From Carpediemonas membranifera (taxonomy: Eukaryota > Fornicata), in assembly GCA_019828565.1 (NCBI GenBank), contig JAHDYR010000017.1, positions 1 through 64,000 of the forward strand: a stretch of 64,000 nucleotides of DNA. Direction: 5' to 3'. A program made the position numbers and the translations under genes. Positions 1-8,433 of the stretch are shown piece after piece (position 1 is the first letter of the stretch; each line of letters starts with the position of its first letter). The notes under the pieces are model-generated. The model was not told the DNA's origin. It did no database searches and saw only the letters and a program-made list of their open reading frames with translations.

Positions 1-267
1 GGGTGCGTCCTCGTGATGGACAATGCCTCCATACACGCACTCAAGGGCAAGCTTGACGCCCTAATGCAACTCTATGATGTCCGCATCGTCTTCCTCCCTA
101 AGTATTCGCCATTCTTGGACCCAATCGAGGTTGTGTTCGCGTGGATCAAGGCGTTTGTTCACACGCACTTTAAGGACATGGGGCGTTTGCCGGCAATACT
201 CGCCGCCTTTGATGACGTTGCCAAGAAAAACATAAGAGTCTCTACGAAGCATGGATATTCCCATTAA
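1..267 (+). CDS. Tc1/mariner-IS630 type DDE transposase, C-terminal part
   Basis: The reading frame is already open at base 1 and ends with TAA at 265-267, so only the C-terminal 88 residues are present. Near the start is VLVMDNASIH, the usual context of the second catalytic aspartate in DDE_3 transposases. About 30 residues later comes FLPKYSPFLDPIEVVFAWIK, the conserved Y-S-P-x-L-x-P-I-E block that supplies the catalytic glutamate. In the family this enzyme cuts and joins transposon ends at TA sites. No terminal inverted repeat or TA duplication can be judged because the element starts outside the window. It could be the tail of an intact gene or a truncated relic. Confidence 0.8.
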   Translation, partial: GCVLVMDNASIHALKGKLDALMQLYDVRIVFLPKYSPFLDPIEVVFAWIKAFVHTHFKDMGRLPAILAAFDDVAKKNIRVSTKHGYSH

Positions 268-1026
268 AGCTGTTTATTCTCTCAATTCCCGGCTGGATGT
301 AACAGATAGAGCTGGCTGAGAAGGTTCGCTGCGCTCTGCTTCCTCCAAAGACGCAAGGAACGAGATAACGCGAGAGTACCACTCGGGCTTCACTGGGATG
401 GAGATAAAGCCGTGCGACACTTCTCTCCGCGGTGCAGGCTGATAGTCGAGTGAGGGCGTCGAGTGCGGCTTCAGGAGACCGGCAGGAGGATTAGCGACAG
501 TGGCGCCTGCGCGATCTCGAATGCCCATGCGGCAATCATCCTTCCAGGGAGAGCCCGTGCAATCTCCGAGTTCTCCACCAACGTCCTCATTCCCTGTGTT
601 ATCGCGGAGTTATCAACATTACCATCCTCAGCTGTAGATAAAACATCTTTGAATGGGCATCCAGCCCTGTTGTGGTTCTTGCAGCTGCACAGGCTACACG
701 TTACAGTTCTCACCATCTGTCGTCAATCAAAAAGTTCCAGGCCTAATCAAAATGATGTTCATTTTTAGAGTAAAAGAGCAATAGTATTGACCATATTCAC
801 CATATCATGGGTTTTCTTATTTAAACACTCTTTCCCAAGCCATAAGGCTACAGGCCCGACGTATCAGTGTTGTAGTCCTTGCGCAAGAAACTTGAGCTGG
901 GCGTAGTATCCTTGGGATGTACCACCTGAACACAGACAAAACAAGTACTGGGAGGCCTTTTTATTGGCCTGCCCACGACACTCAGCGTTGGTGTGGTTGG
1001 CCCAGTGATGACTCAGGCACAGGCTG
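268..1026. other. No gene recognised
   Basis: Short frames exist on both strands, but none shows a recognisable motif or resembles another sequence in the window. I see no tRNA-like or repeat structure here. Confidence 0.5.
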
Positions 1027-1809
1027 TCAGGAGCCGAAGTCCGCACGGCAGACAGCTGCTGAAGAGGTGTGCGGCCTAGGATGGGCCCCTAACCATGATA
1101 TGATCGCATGCGCGACTCGGGCGGCTCGGGCACAGATCTCTGTGCCGTGGCGGGTCTCGATTCTCGGAGCATGGATCTGGGCAGGCTTGGCCGGGACGAG
1201 GCCGATGTCGCGCATTGCGTCCGTCCGTTGGCGGAGGCGCTTCGCAATAAAATTCAGTGAAGCCTTGGCGGTGGGATATGCCCTAACCACACTGCGGGCA
1301 TTGACCCCGAGGCTGTGGGCCGCTAGAATGGCGTCTTGAAGTTTTAGCCCCGAAGAGCTTTGCGACTGCCAGGAACTTGCGGCGATAGGCAGATACGGTG
1401 CCATCTGCCCGAATAGCGCGAATCGTGCCATACATGGATGCTACGGGCACGTTCGTGAGCGTCTCATGGATCATACGGCGCCACAGCTCATATCTTGCCC
1501 TTGACTTGGCCCTCTTCTTCTTCTCGTCGTCCTCTCTCTTAGTCATGTATCGAAGCAGTGCAGTGGAGGTTCTCTTAGCCATCTTAGCGTCGTCTTCTTC
1601 GTCTTCTGAATCCTCACTGTCGTCCTCAGTACCGCTCCGACAAGTATTCAGACAGCTTGGCGAGGATCACGATCGGGTCTGCCTCCGTGTCGAGGTTGCG
1701 GTTGATCAACCCGAGGATGTTTACATTAGTTACATGTGAAAGGATATGGTAAGAGTGGCGTGTCCTCCTCCTCGGTCTCGTCGGGCTCGTCGTCGGGAAT
1801 CATCTTCAT
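1027..1809 (-). pseudogene. Degenerate gene with acidic N-terminus and basic middle
   Basis: Reading leftwards, an ATG at 1807-1809 opens an acidic start (MKMIPDDEPDETEEEDTPLL) that soon meets a stop. The coding signal then continues in another frame (NILGLINRNLDTEADPIVILAKLSEYL), next in a third (EDDSEDSEDEEDDAKMAKR, then a basic YMTKREDDEKKKRAKSR stretch), and last in DAILAAHSLGVNARSVVRAYP. At least three frame changes are needed to join the pieces, so this is a decayed gene or a badly assembled one. The last block might be a helix-turn-helix, but I do not assign a family. The acidic start followed by a basic segment is reminiscent of the N-terminal halves of the OTU genes further right, though I found no clear alignment. 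Confidence 0.35.
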
Positions 1810-1814
1810 GCTGT

Positions 1815-1863
1815 TTTTTCTGGTACTTTAACCGGGACTTTAAGTCCCGGAATAAGTCCCGGA
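1815..1863 (+). pseudogene. Short relic of the large D-D-E protein gene
   Basis: About 45 bases here match, in opposite orientation, 40520-40565 inside the 3' part of the intact 848-residue gene. Both contain GGGACTTTAAGTCCC or GGGACTTAAAGTCCC flanked by similar bases. At the intact locus the stretch is coding (R-Y-S-N-R-D-L-K-S), so the simplest reading is a decayed scrap of another copy. Confidence 0.35.
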
Positions 1864-2566
1864 ATACATGAAAAAAGGACGATTGCAAGAAAAAATGAAC
1901 GCGCTCAAACAATTAAACTACAGCGTATTACGCCTTGCACTTGCACAAGGCATCGTTTAGACATCCGTACAACATGCTGAAGACCTTCACTCGCGAAGTC
2001 AGTGGCATCGCACAAACTCTCGTCGAAAAACTGTCTCATGGTTCATCTAGGGTCGGGATAGACTGCCGTGCCTCCCCCACTGGTCCAGTATGCCGAGATA
2101 AAATTTCCTGGGTGCGTAAAGATGCGATTTTTGGGAATTGCTCCCAAAGAAGTTTGCTTTTGCTCGCCAACAAAAGAAGGCCGAAAGCAAGTGAGAACAT
2201 CTGTGTCACATAACAACCTTTGTTCTGCATCAAATAGCAGCAAGATTGCATACGGCATCGAGTATTCTCGAGAAAACACTCAAAACTTTGCCTGGCAAAC
2301 GAAAAACGATCCTAAAAGCTAATTTACCTCCAATGTCTCCAAAAGTGAGCCGCATGATGTATATTTCTATGATCTTTGTCTTTCACCTTCAGTTCTTCTT
2401 CAAATCATCCATACGCGGCATATCAAGCATTCCTCGTCGTTTGGTCAATTCTGGCAAATCAACAAAAGGTATCCATCGGCTCAGAAGAGGCTGTGGTGGT
2501 AGCCTCGGTCCCGCTTACACCCCCGTGCGTGCCTTGTGATGAAGAAAACTTGTGATATGGCCGGAA
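1864..2566. other. No gene recognised
   Basis: AT-richer intergenic sequence. Open frames are short and overlap on both strands. I see no repeat shared with the rest of the window. Confidence 0.4.
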
Positions 2567-2575
2567 TGCACTTTA
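2567..2575 (+). promoter_or_regulatory. TGCACTTTA promoter-like motif
   Basis: TGCACTTTA lies 11 bp upstream of the ATG of the 53-residue gene. The same or a near-identical motif precedes several other genes in this window, for example 33719-33729 and 51574-51584 before the kinases and 40074-40085 (reverse orientation) before a PHD gene. Its role is inferred only from recurrence. Confidence 0.35.
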
Positions 2576-2585
2576 TGACAAACGA

Positions 2586-2747
2586 ATGAAGCGGGCCGAG
2601 TTTATCGCCGAAATCAAGCAAATGCGCGTTAAGCTGAGTCACTTGACTGAAATGGATGACTATTACGCCATTGCCGACGACGTTACTAAGAATTACCTGA
2701 CAGTTGCCTCAAATTTCTTACTGAAAGCTGTTCTTCGCTCGCAATAG
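2586..2747 (+). CDS. Small 53-residue protein
   Basis: ATG at 2586 opens a 53-codon frame ending in TAG. The protein begins MKRAEFIAEIKQMRVKL and looks wholly alpha-helical. It aligns without gaps to the 71-residue protein at 23003-23218: EI near the start, then (Y/L)(Y/W)A(I/V)A, then V, L, A and L at the same spacing. That gapless match and the TGCACTTTA motif just upstream are the reasons for calling it a gene despite its size. The function is unknown. It lies next to a copy of the large D-D-E protein gene, as the 71-residue gene lies in an element with another copy, so both are probably passengers of the same element family. Confidence 0.45.
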   Translation: MKRAEFIAEIKQMRVKLSHLTEMDDYYAIADDVTKNYLTVASNFLLKAVLRSQ

Positions 2748-3040
2748 ACGTAATTGACTGTAGATTGGTGAAGATAGTGTAAACATAAAGAACCCTTTAT
2801 ATACATACTCCGATTATCCATCTATCTATCTTCTCGGGCGAAGATTGTGCCCAGTCCTCCTCATCAGCTCCTCCGCTCGCTGCTCACTGTTGCACAGATT
2901 GCAGATGCAGAGAGTCTCATCCAGACCACTGTCCGCCGTCCTTACACAAATCGTCTTGGCTGTCTCGTCAACAGTGATGAGTTCCCGGATCTCCTCCGGC
3001 TCCTCACAGATACCCTTGACCCATCCACTAAACAGCGCAT
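2748..3040. other. Possible coding scrap on plus strand
   Basis: From about 2847 a plus-strand frame stays open to 3215, including the protein-like stretch SDEFPDLLRLLTDTLDP, but it overlaps the 3' end of the minus-strand gene that follows. I recognise no family. It may be the tail of a different gene cut by the neighbouring element. Confidence 0.2.
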
Positions 3041-5388
3041 TCAGCGACTGTTGGCTCGCCTCCTATCCCAGTTGGGTACCTTAGTTAATAGACGATTTCT
3101 CCAGGCGGCACACCGGTCGGCATCAAATAGACACGAGCAGAATGTGACAGACTTACACTGCCTTGCAATCGGCAACACCATACCATGCTTTCTCGATGAG
3201 CCACGGCGGGTGTAGTGAGCAAGGACACGACCGACCATTGTCTTCTGAGCCAGGAAGCCGAGAACCCAAGATCGATGCTTGTCCACTCGCAACTGGGCAT
3301 TGATGAGGAAATCACGTTCGAAGTACTCCTCAAGCAAATAGAACATCGGAAGCCGCAGTTTCGAGTGAACCTTGGGCAGAACTGACACCACTGCATTCAG
3401 ATATAGCGAGCCGGTAAACTTGGGAGAGTAAGTCAGTCTGAGACCATCATTGAGCGTCGTAGCAACCGAGGAGCGACTCGATGGAAGGTCATAGAACAAC
3501 GTCAAGACATGGAACATAATGAACGTAGAAAAGGACGCCGCGTGATGGAAAGCGATTGTCTGGTGTGTCACGTGGTCAGAGGAGTAATACAACGCCTGTA
3601 ACTTGGCTGTAAGGAGTATGAAGGGCTGGAGTGACTGGTCAAACTCCTCAAGGTGCTCGTTGACTAGTGTCGCGAGCTTTCGTCTGTTCCAGCTCTGCTC
3701 GTTGCAGCCAGTTGTCCGCGTGAACAGCTTTTCAATCTGCTCAAGTGTGTGCACGTTCTGACCAGCGTGTTGAACCTTGACAAGGCCAAGCAGCGTCCAG
3801 AAGTCCTTCATAAGATAGTGACTCACATGCATGACAGGTGGAATGAACGTGACATCAGCGTACTTTGTGAGCACGTGAAGTGGGCCATCTATCTCGTTGG
3901 CATAGGTCAGACAGCAGACATCTCGGTGACCATCGCGGGACCCAAACCGTGTCATGTCTTTCACGCCACCAGCGTCACGAAGACGGATGCTATCTGCGAT
4001 TGTCCAGCGATCGCAACGATTGGCAAACGGGTCGCTTGCGACCTTTCCCATGTGTAGGGAGGAGAATGGAGAGCGGTAGTATCGTCCCCGCTTGACGCCA
4101 CTAACAATCTGCAACGCTTTGTGATCGCCGCAGATCCCGAGCAGGCTGATGACAACACGGCTGCGTGGGAGCAACGAACTGTCACCACATGCGAAGGGGA
4201 TACCAATGAGCTTGTTCATTAGCCGCTGTACATCATCAAAGAACGAAGGAATGAGCTTCTCTGTGCCCTGAAATGTAAGAAGCGTCATGGGTGGGGTAAT
4301 CTTCTGTGGTAGGGCTGCTCCCTCGCGATCAATTATGCGATATTTGACCGCCGTACAGTCGGCCCGATATCCATCAAACCATAGGAGCATCTCAAGACCA
4401 TAAGCCTCCTGTCGGCTCTCCGGGTTAATAGTGACGGATTGAACGAACTTGCTTGACTTGATATCGCGCTGAACTCGGTCGGGGAACTTCAGCATGAACT
4501 TAATCTGGGCGACAGGGCCATAGGACAGAGCGCTGATCACCATCCGGTGAGATTTCTTTGTTCCACGCGGAATGATGCCCATGTTCCGGCATAATCTCTG
4601 AATCTCCGGCAGCTTGGATGGATCATCATGCGAAATGTATAGCCGTGACTCCCCCGATATCTTCTCGAAGTGGTGAGCGAAGAGGCAGTCGTGTTCATCG
4701 AGAGTCTCTTGCAGGTCGGTGTGGGTGGTTGGGTCATATAGGCCGTAAAAGCCTCCGCGACTTCCACGCTACGCGTGAAACCGGCTCCTGCTTGACATTG
4801 AAGCTCTTGGTTAGACACCCCATCACGCCCAGAGACATCGGGCTGCTCAGGAGTGAACGCGTTGACGTCCTCGATCAGTGTTGGGTCTGATATAACAGAT
4901 CGTATGGCTGGGATGGACAGCAGGTCATACCCAAGATTCTGGAGACTGTCTACCACCGGTGGAGTGTGAATTCCAAGGCGAACTCCCATGTCGGAGGCCA
5001 TTGAAACAAATGCATGGCGGAGTCGGTCGTAGCGATTCTTCCCTAACTCGACGGCACAGATAATTGCCATGGCCGTGTATAGGCTCTTCGTCTTCGCCTC
5101 GTTGTCGACTCGCGTAACAGTCACATGAGCAGTGCTGTGATTCCTCATCAATGCGCTCCAATCAGCATTAACGACTGCACTACGTAACGTAGCATCACTA
5201 TGTGTCACCCTCAGTGGACATGACGTCAGGAAATCTCGGAGAATGCGCAAGCACTGCTCCTTGCTGTCTAAACGAAACGATTTGTCGCGGTTTCGGAGCA
5301 GAAACTCGTCTAAGACAGCGGTGATGATAGATCCAAGAGAACTGTCCGCCCCATAGGTGATGACGACTTCCCAGTTCTCGAAACGCAT
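3041..5388 (-). pseudogene. Large D-D-E family protein, copy 1 (candidate transposase, one frameshift)
   Basis: ATG at 5386-5388 starts MRFENWEVVITYG, which aligns with the start of the intact homologue at 40448-42994. The gene runs about 780 codons but changes frame once near 4750, at a TTTT run, where the frame ending SVEVAEAF must switch to one continuing YGLYDPTTHTDLQETLDEHD. After the shift the conserved blocks are all present: MLLWFDGYRADCTAVK, GDHKALQIVSGVKRG, PPVMHVSHYLM and TRTTGCNEQSWNRRKL. The Asp of WFDGYR, the Asp of GDH and the Glu of CNEQ are conserved in all three copies and could be a DDE catalytic triad; that is inference. A one-base assembly error in the T run would make the gene intact. 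Confidence 0.6.
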
Positions 5389-5544
5389 TGCTTCAATAGC
5401 AATAGGACAAATTTACAAAGTAAATACACAAATGTGCTGATGTAGGGCATGGTGGCGGATCTGGCGCTGGTGGCGGACGTGGAGACACTGGGGGTGCTCC
5501 ACAACCACGTCCACTGCAAGTGTGACTCATGTAGAGTCGCCCGA

Positions 5545-5625
5545 AAAGCAGAAGCATGCGGACAACACAATAGAGGATGATTCAGAGATCGAGACAAGTG
5601 GTAAGAGGGTGAGGACTGAGTAAAT
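5545..5625 (+). pseudogene. 3' end fragment of the 304/421-residue protein family
   Basis: The plus strand here reads PEKQKHADNTIEDDSEIETSG and then KRVRTE before TAA, nearly identical to the C-terminus of the minus-strand gene at 53515-54665. In that gene the corresponding lysine codon AAG is TAG, so its protein ends seven residues earlier. The scrap is joined directly to repeat A in the same order as at 53.5 kb, so it is the inverted end of a lost cassette. Confidence 0.6.
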
Positions 5626-5626
5626 G

Positions 5627-6130
5627 GATTGCAAATGAGTCTTTTTAATGTCTCACCACCTGTTTGGGCCTCAGCGCTGTCGTTCAGGCCAATCCACGTT
5701 TGTGGATCCGTGCAGTTTATGGCTTATCGACCGGACATCTCCTGAACTGAGCGCCAGGGGGCGGAGGTGGCGTTGGCGTGGGGCGTGGAGGCGCTGGGGG
5801 CGGGGGTGGCGTTGATATTGGGCAATTACATAAAGTGCACGGTGCTTGGAATTTCATTCCAACCTCAAAATGGCGGGAAAGCATTATTGGAAGGAACTAG
5901 TGGCAGCTATGCGGTTCTTTATACTGCAAAAGCAACCAGCTGTCGTCAAAAGCGCGCCATCTACCATCAATAACCAACATCTGCGTTGCACTCCACTGTT
6001 CTCGGTCGTTAATGCACAAAATCACTAAACAACATCAAAAGGACTGTTCATACGTTATTAAACATTGCTTGCTACTTCTGTTTCATCTTATTGTCGTTTA
6101 CAGCTGTGTTGTCCTCAACAAATGCCAAGA
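5627..6130 (-). repeat. Repeat A, reverse-oriented copy
   Basis: About 410 bp (5627-6037) match, in reverse, the repeat at 35224, 37085, 53081, 54896, 56742, 58606, 60470 and 62333. The palindrome ATCCAC-GTTT-GTGGAT is at 5692-5707. Beyond 6037 the match to the 54.8 kb copy continues to about 6130, including the start of the flanking 304-type cassette. So this inverted piece had a 304-type cassette on both sides, like the tandem SET cassettes elsewhere. Confidence 0.8.
5870..6028 (+). CDS. Small 52-residue ORF inside repeat A
   Basis: ATG at 5870 starts MAGKHYWKELVAAMRFFILQ; the frame closes with TAA after 52 codons. A TAAAGTGCAC motif, the complement of the recurrent GCACTTTA, lies about 35 bp upstream. 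The same frame is intact in the repeat A copies at 35233-35391 and 37094-37252 (minus strand) and is extended at 62.3-62.5 kb. Other array copies carry an extra T that shifts it. Repeat B has a related start (TTTCATTGCAAC..CAAAATGGCG), but its frame closes after 15 codons. Function unknown; it may be no more than a frame within a repeat. Confidence 0.3.
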   Translation: MAGKHYWKELVAAMRFFILQKQPAVVKSAPSTINNQHLRCTPLFSVVNAQNH

Positions 6131-6221
6131 CGGAGGCAACGCTGTCCGGGCCATCTGTGTCCATGACACTCACGCCTGTTCTCATTTCACAGATGAAAGA
6201 CAGCCGAACACATCAAACCAT

Positions 6222-6721
6222 TTACTTCCTCCCCTTCCTTGTCTTCGGCACACTCTCTTCACCAGTGCCATCTGACAGAAGCTCCGCCACGAGATACACC
6301 GTGGCATGATTACACGTAATGACAATGACCTTCTCGTGGCCCGTCTCCCTGATGGCATCACTGAGTTGAGTCAGACTTCTGAAATCCTGAGGGTAGACCC
6401 TTCCGTTGTCGTAAACAGTCGCTGAGTTGACTATGCGACCATCTTCCTCTTCTCTGCGCTGCAGGACCATGACCTTCTCCTTCTCGAGATGCGTCCAAGC
6501 CGAGATAGCAGTGCCTGTCAGCCAGCCCTGGCCGTTGAACAGCTCGGAAGGGTCCCACCATGTGCCCCTGACCTGGCCCTCGGCCTTTTTGGCCATGGAT
6601 TCCTCGGCGTGTTCTCTCAGATGATTTTTTGAAATGTTTGATTCGATTCTTACCCAGTACTTGGCCGTGCTTAATGTCGTTGAGCGAATGAGCGATGCAG
6701 GCTCCGTCACGGTGAATCTCC
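6222..6721 (-). pseudogene. OTU-like cysteine protease, C-terminal half (split by LINE)
   Basis: From the LINE junction the minus strand reads EIHRDGACIAHSLNDIKHG, with the D-G-x-C motif that carries the nucleophile of OTU proteases. A shift of frame then leads to STAKYWVRIESNISKN, matching the KAKYW block of the intact OTU protein at 47503-48768. Later come GTAISAWTHLEKEKVMVLQRR and CNHATVYLVAEL, the latter at the position of the putative catalytic histidine. Relative to the intact gene about 25-30 residues between DGAC and AKYW are missing. The N-terminal half is at 29096-29330, on the other side of the inserted LINE. OTU proteases remove ubiquitin or similar tags; activity of this copy is unlikely. 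Confidence 0.65.
6705..6721. repeat. LINE target-site duplication, left copy
   Basis: CGTCACGGTGAATCTCC is repeated exactly at 29083-29099. It flanks the composite 22.4 kb insertion and, in the OTU gene, encodes EIHRD just before G-A-C of the catalytic motif. Confidence 0.85.
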
Positions 6722-7525
6722 AAGTTAAAATGTCCGGTATGGAAAGTTGGAATCACCAACCGGAACAAAGCCAAGCGCCGAGGAATGATAGCCATTGGCG
6801 ATTCTTTCGAGGTTTATAGAGCTCAAAACAGAGCAGCGGTGACCTATAGCGCGGAATGCCACATTTTGGTCAATTCAGCATCGGGAGTTCTCCTGCTCGG
6901 GGAATACCAGCAGGAACAGCATAACTCTTTACCACTTCTACCCATAGGGCGCACGAGGCCTCTCTCTAGCCTCCTCGATGAGATCGCCTGAGACCAAGTC
7001 AAACGGAAGCGAAACGGGCCGGTGGCAGAAAACTGGAAGATGCGAGCGCCGGAGGCACGAGCCGTCGCCCCTGAAACCACCCTGCCTGCCTTGTATAACC
7101 CGCTAGCGGACGGGCGCTGTGCTTGGGTTGGTTCTCTGTGCTCCCTAAAGTGCACCCTCTGGGGCAACGAAACCCGTATGGGCATGGAGCCCCCGGTGAG
7201 CGGTCTGATGGGATATTACCATCCAAAAAGACCAAGGGAAGCTTACCGCCCGGACGTTCCTCAACCCACAGGGCAAAGAACGTCCAGAGGAGCCCCCAGC
7301 AACATGCCAAGGGCCCTCACCACTGCAACCAAGCCGAAACCAAGGTATGAACTCATGAATTTAGTAGGAATGACGCGCAACTGGAGGGAAACCCAAATGG
7401 CGCCCTGTGGCCGCGCTCCCCGCTGGGAGAAGGGGAGAATGCCGGGGCCCAGCAACCCGAGTGGTAGGCAGATACCGCAAGGAACAGCAGCAACATGGTC
7501 TCAACCCCCATTCAACCCTGGGTGT

Positions 7526-8305
7526 TTACTGAGGAGTCCCGGCGCCCAGGAACTCCACTGAGGGGCTTCCGTCGGCAAGGAAATGGGAAACCGAAGGGAC
7601 ATACTGCCTAAGGGCCCGCTCAAGAGCGCCCCTGCTGCTGCGATACATAACCATCTGGGACTGAGAAGTGCGCTGGAATGCCAAAATGGCCTGTAGGTTC
7701 TCGACAGGCTGATCCTCGTCGGTCCCCTCATGGAGCATGTCCACGAAGGCATAGGCACACGAGTGCCAGTCCATGGCGATGCGATCCAAAGTGCTGAGAG
7801 CGTCGAGGGCTGACGCAAGTGGAGCCACAGGCTGACGAACGGTGCGAGCCCCAGCTGGGGAGGAAGCCAATGGCGTGACAAACGGGGCAGCGCCCTCGCC
7901 GTTGTGAGGACCGGGGGAAGCAGGGGACCGGGCCAGCTGGAGGCGGCGGGGGACGGCTTTCCCCTGGAAGGAGCGGAAGAGTCGGCGTTGAGGACTCCTG
8001 AGGCCCCATCCCACCAGGTTGGGGAGCAGAGGCGCGGGCGCTGCGGGAGGAAGGCAATGCCAATGACCCGGGGGCAGCTCCTCCACAGAGGACGATGTGG
8101 TGGAAGAATCCGACCCCCAGCCATCTCTAGGGGTCTGGGGCTCCGCCGCGGCAATGCCTGGGCCTTGGAGGTGATCGGCATGAGGGCCAAGAGGGGAATC
8201 AGGTACCTTAGAAGGCTGAACCTTAGCTGCGGCAATGCCTGGGCCTTGGTGGTAGTCGCCAGGCGGGCTAATGGGTGTAACAGGAACCAAATGTGGTGAA
8301 CTCAT
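7526..8305 (-). CDS. Possible antisense protein in LINE 5' region
   Basis: An ATG at 8303-8305 opens a 259-codon minus-strand frame beginning MSSPHLVPVTPISPPGDY; the open frame extends further upstream without an ATG. The N-terminal part is proline-rich with a short internal repeat (QGPGIAAA twice). The C-terminal third looks like a folded helical domain (LSTLDRIAMDWHSCAYAFV, then QAILAFQRTSQSQMVMYRS). The region is GC-rich, so long open frames arise by chance, and two other frames are also open here. I recognise no family. Confidence 0.3.
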   Translation of the reverse strand: MSSPHLVPVTPISPPGDYHQGPGIAAAKVQPSKVPDSPLGPHADHLQGPGIAAAEPQTPRDGWGSDSSTTSSSVEELPPGHWHCLPPAAPAPLLPNLVGWGLRSPQRRLFRSFQGKAVPRRLQLARSPASPGPHNGEGAAPFVTPLASSPAGARTVRQPVAPLASALDALSTLDRIAMDWHSCAYAFVDMLHEGTDEDQPVENLQAILAFQRTSQSQMVMYRSSRGALERALRQYVPSVSHFLADGSPSVEFLGAGTPQ

Positions 8306-8433
8306 ATTATGGCTACAAGGTTCGCAACCGACCCCGCATCTCAGGCAATAGGCCACACCTCCCCGCCCCTGCTCGGAAAGGCCAACGTGCAACGCCACAA
8401 GGCTATGGTGTGATCAGGTGATGGAGCACTAAA

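Noticed and set aside
1832-1850. Perfect palindrome CCGGGACTTTAAGTCCCGG as a regulatory site or transposon end.
   Set aside because: A closely similar stretch at 40520-40565 lies inside the coding part of the large D-D-E gene, so the palindrome is better explained as a coding relic.
6222-6710. A separate unknown 160-residue minus-strand protein beginning MTEPASLIRST.
   Set aside because: It is the catalytic half of the OTU gene after a frame change; its start is an artefact of the LINE junction.
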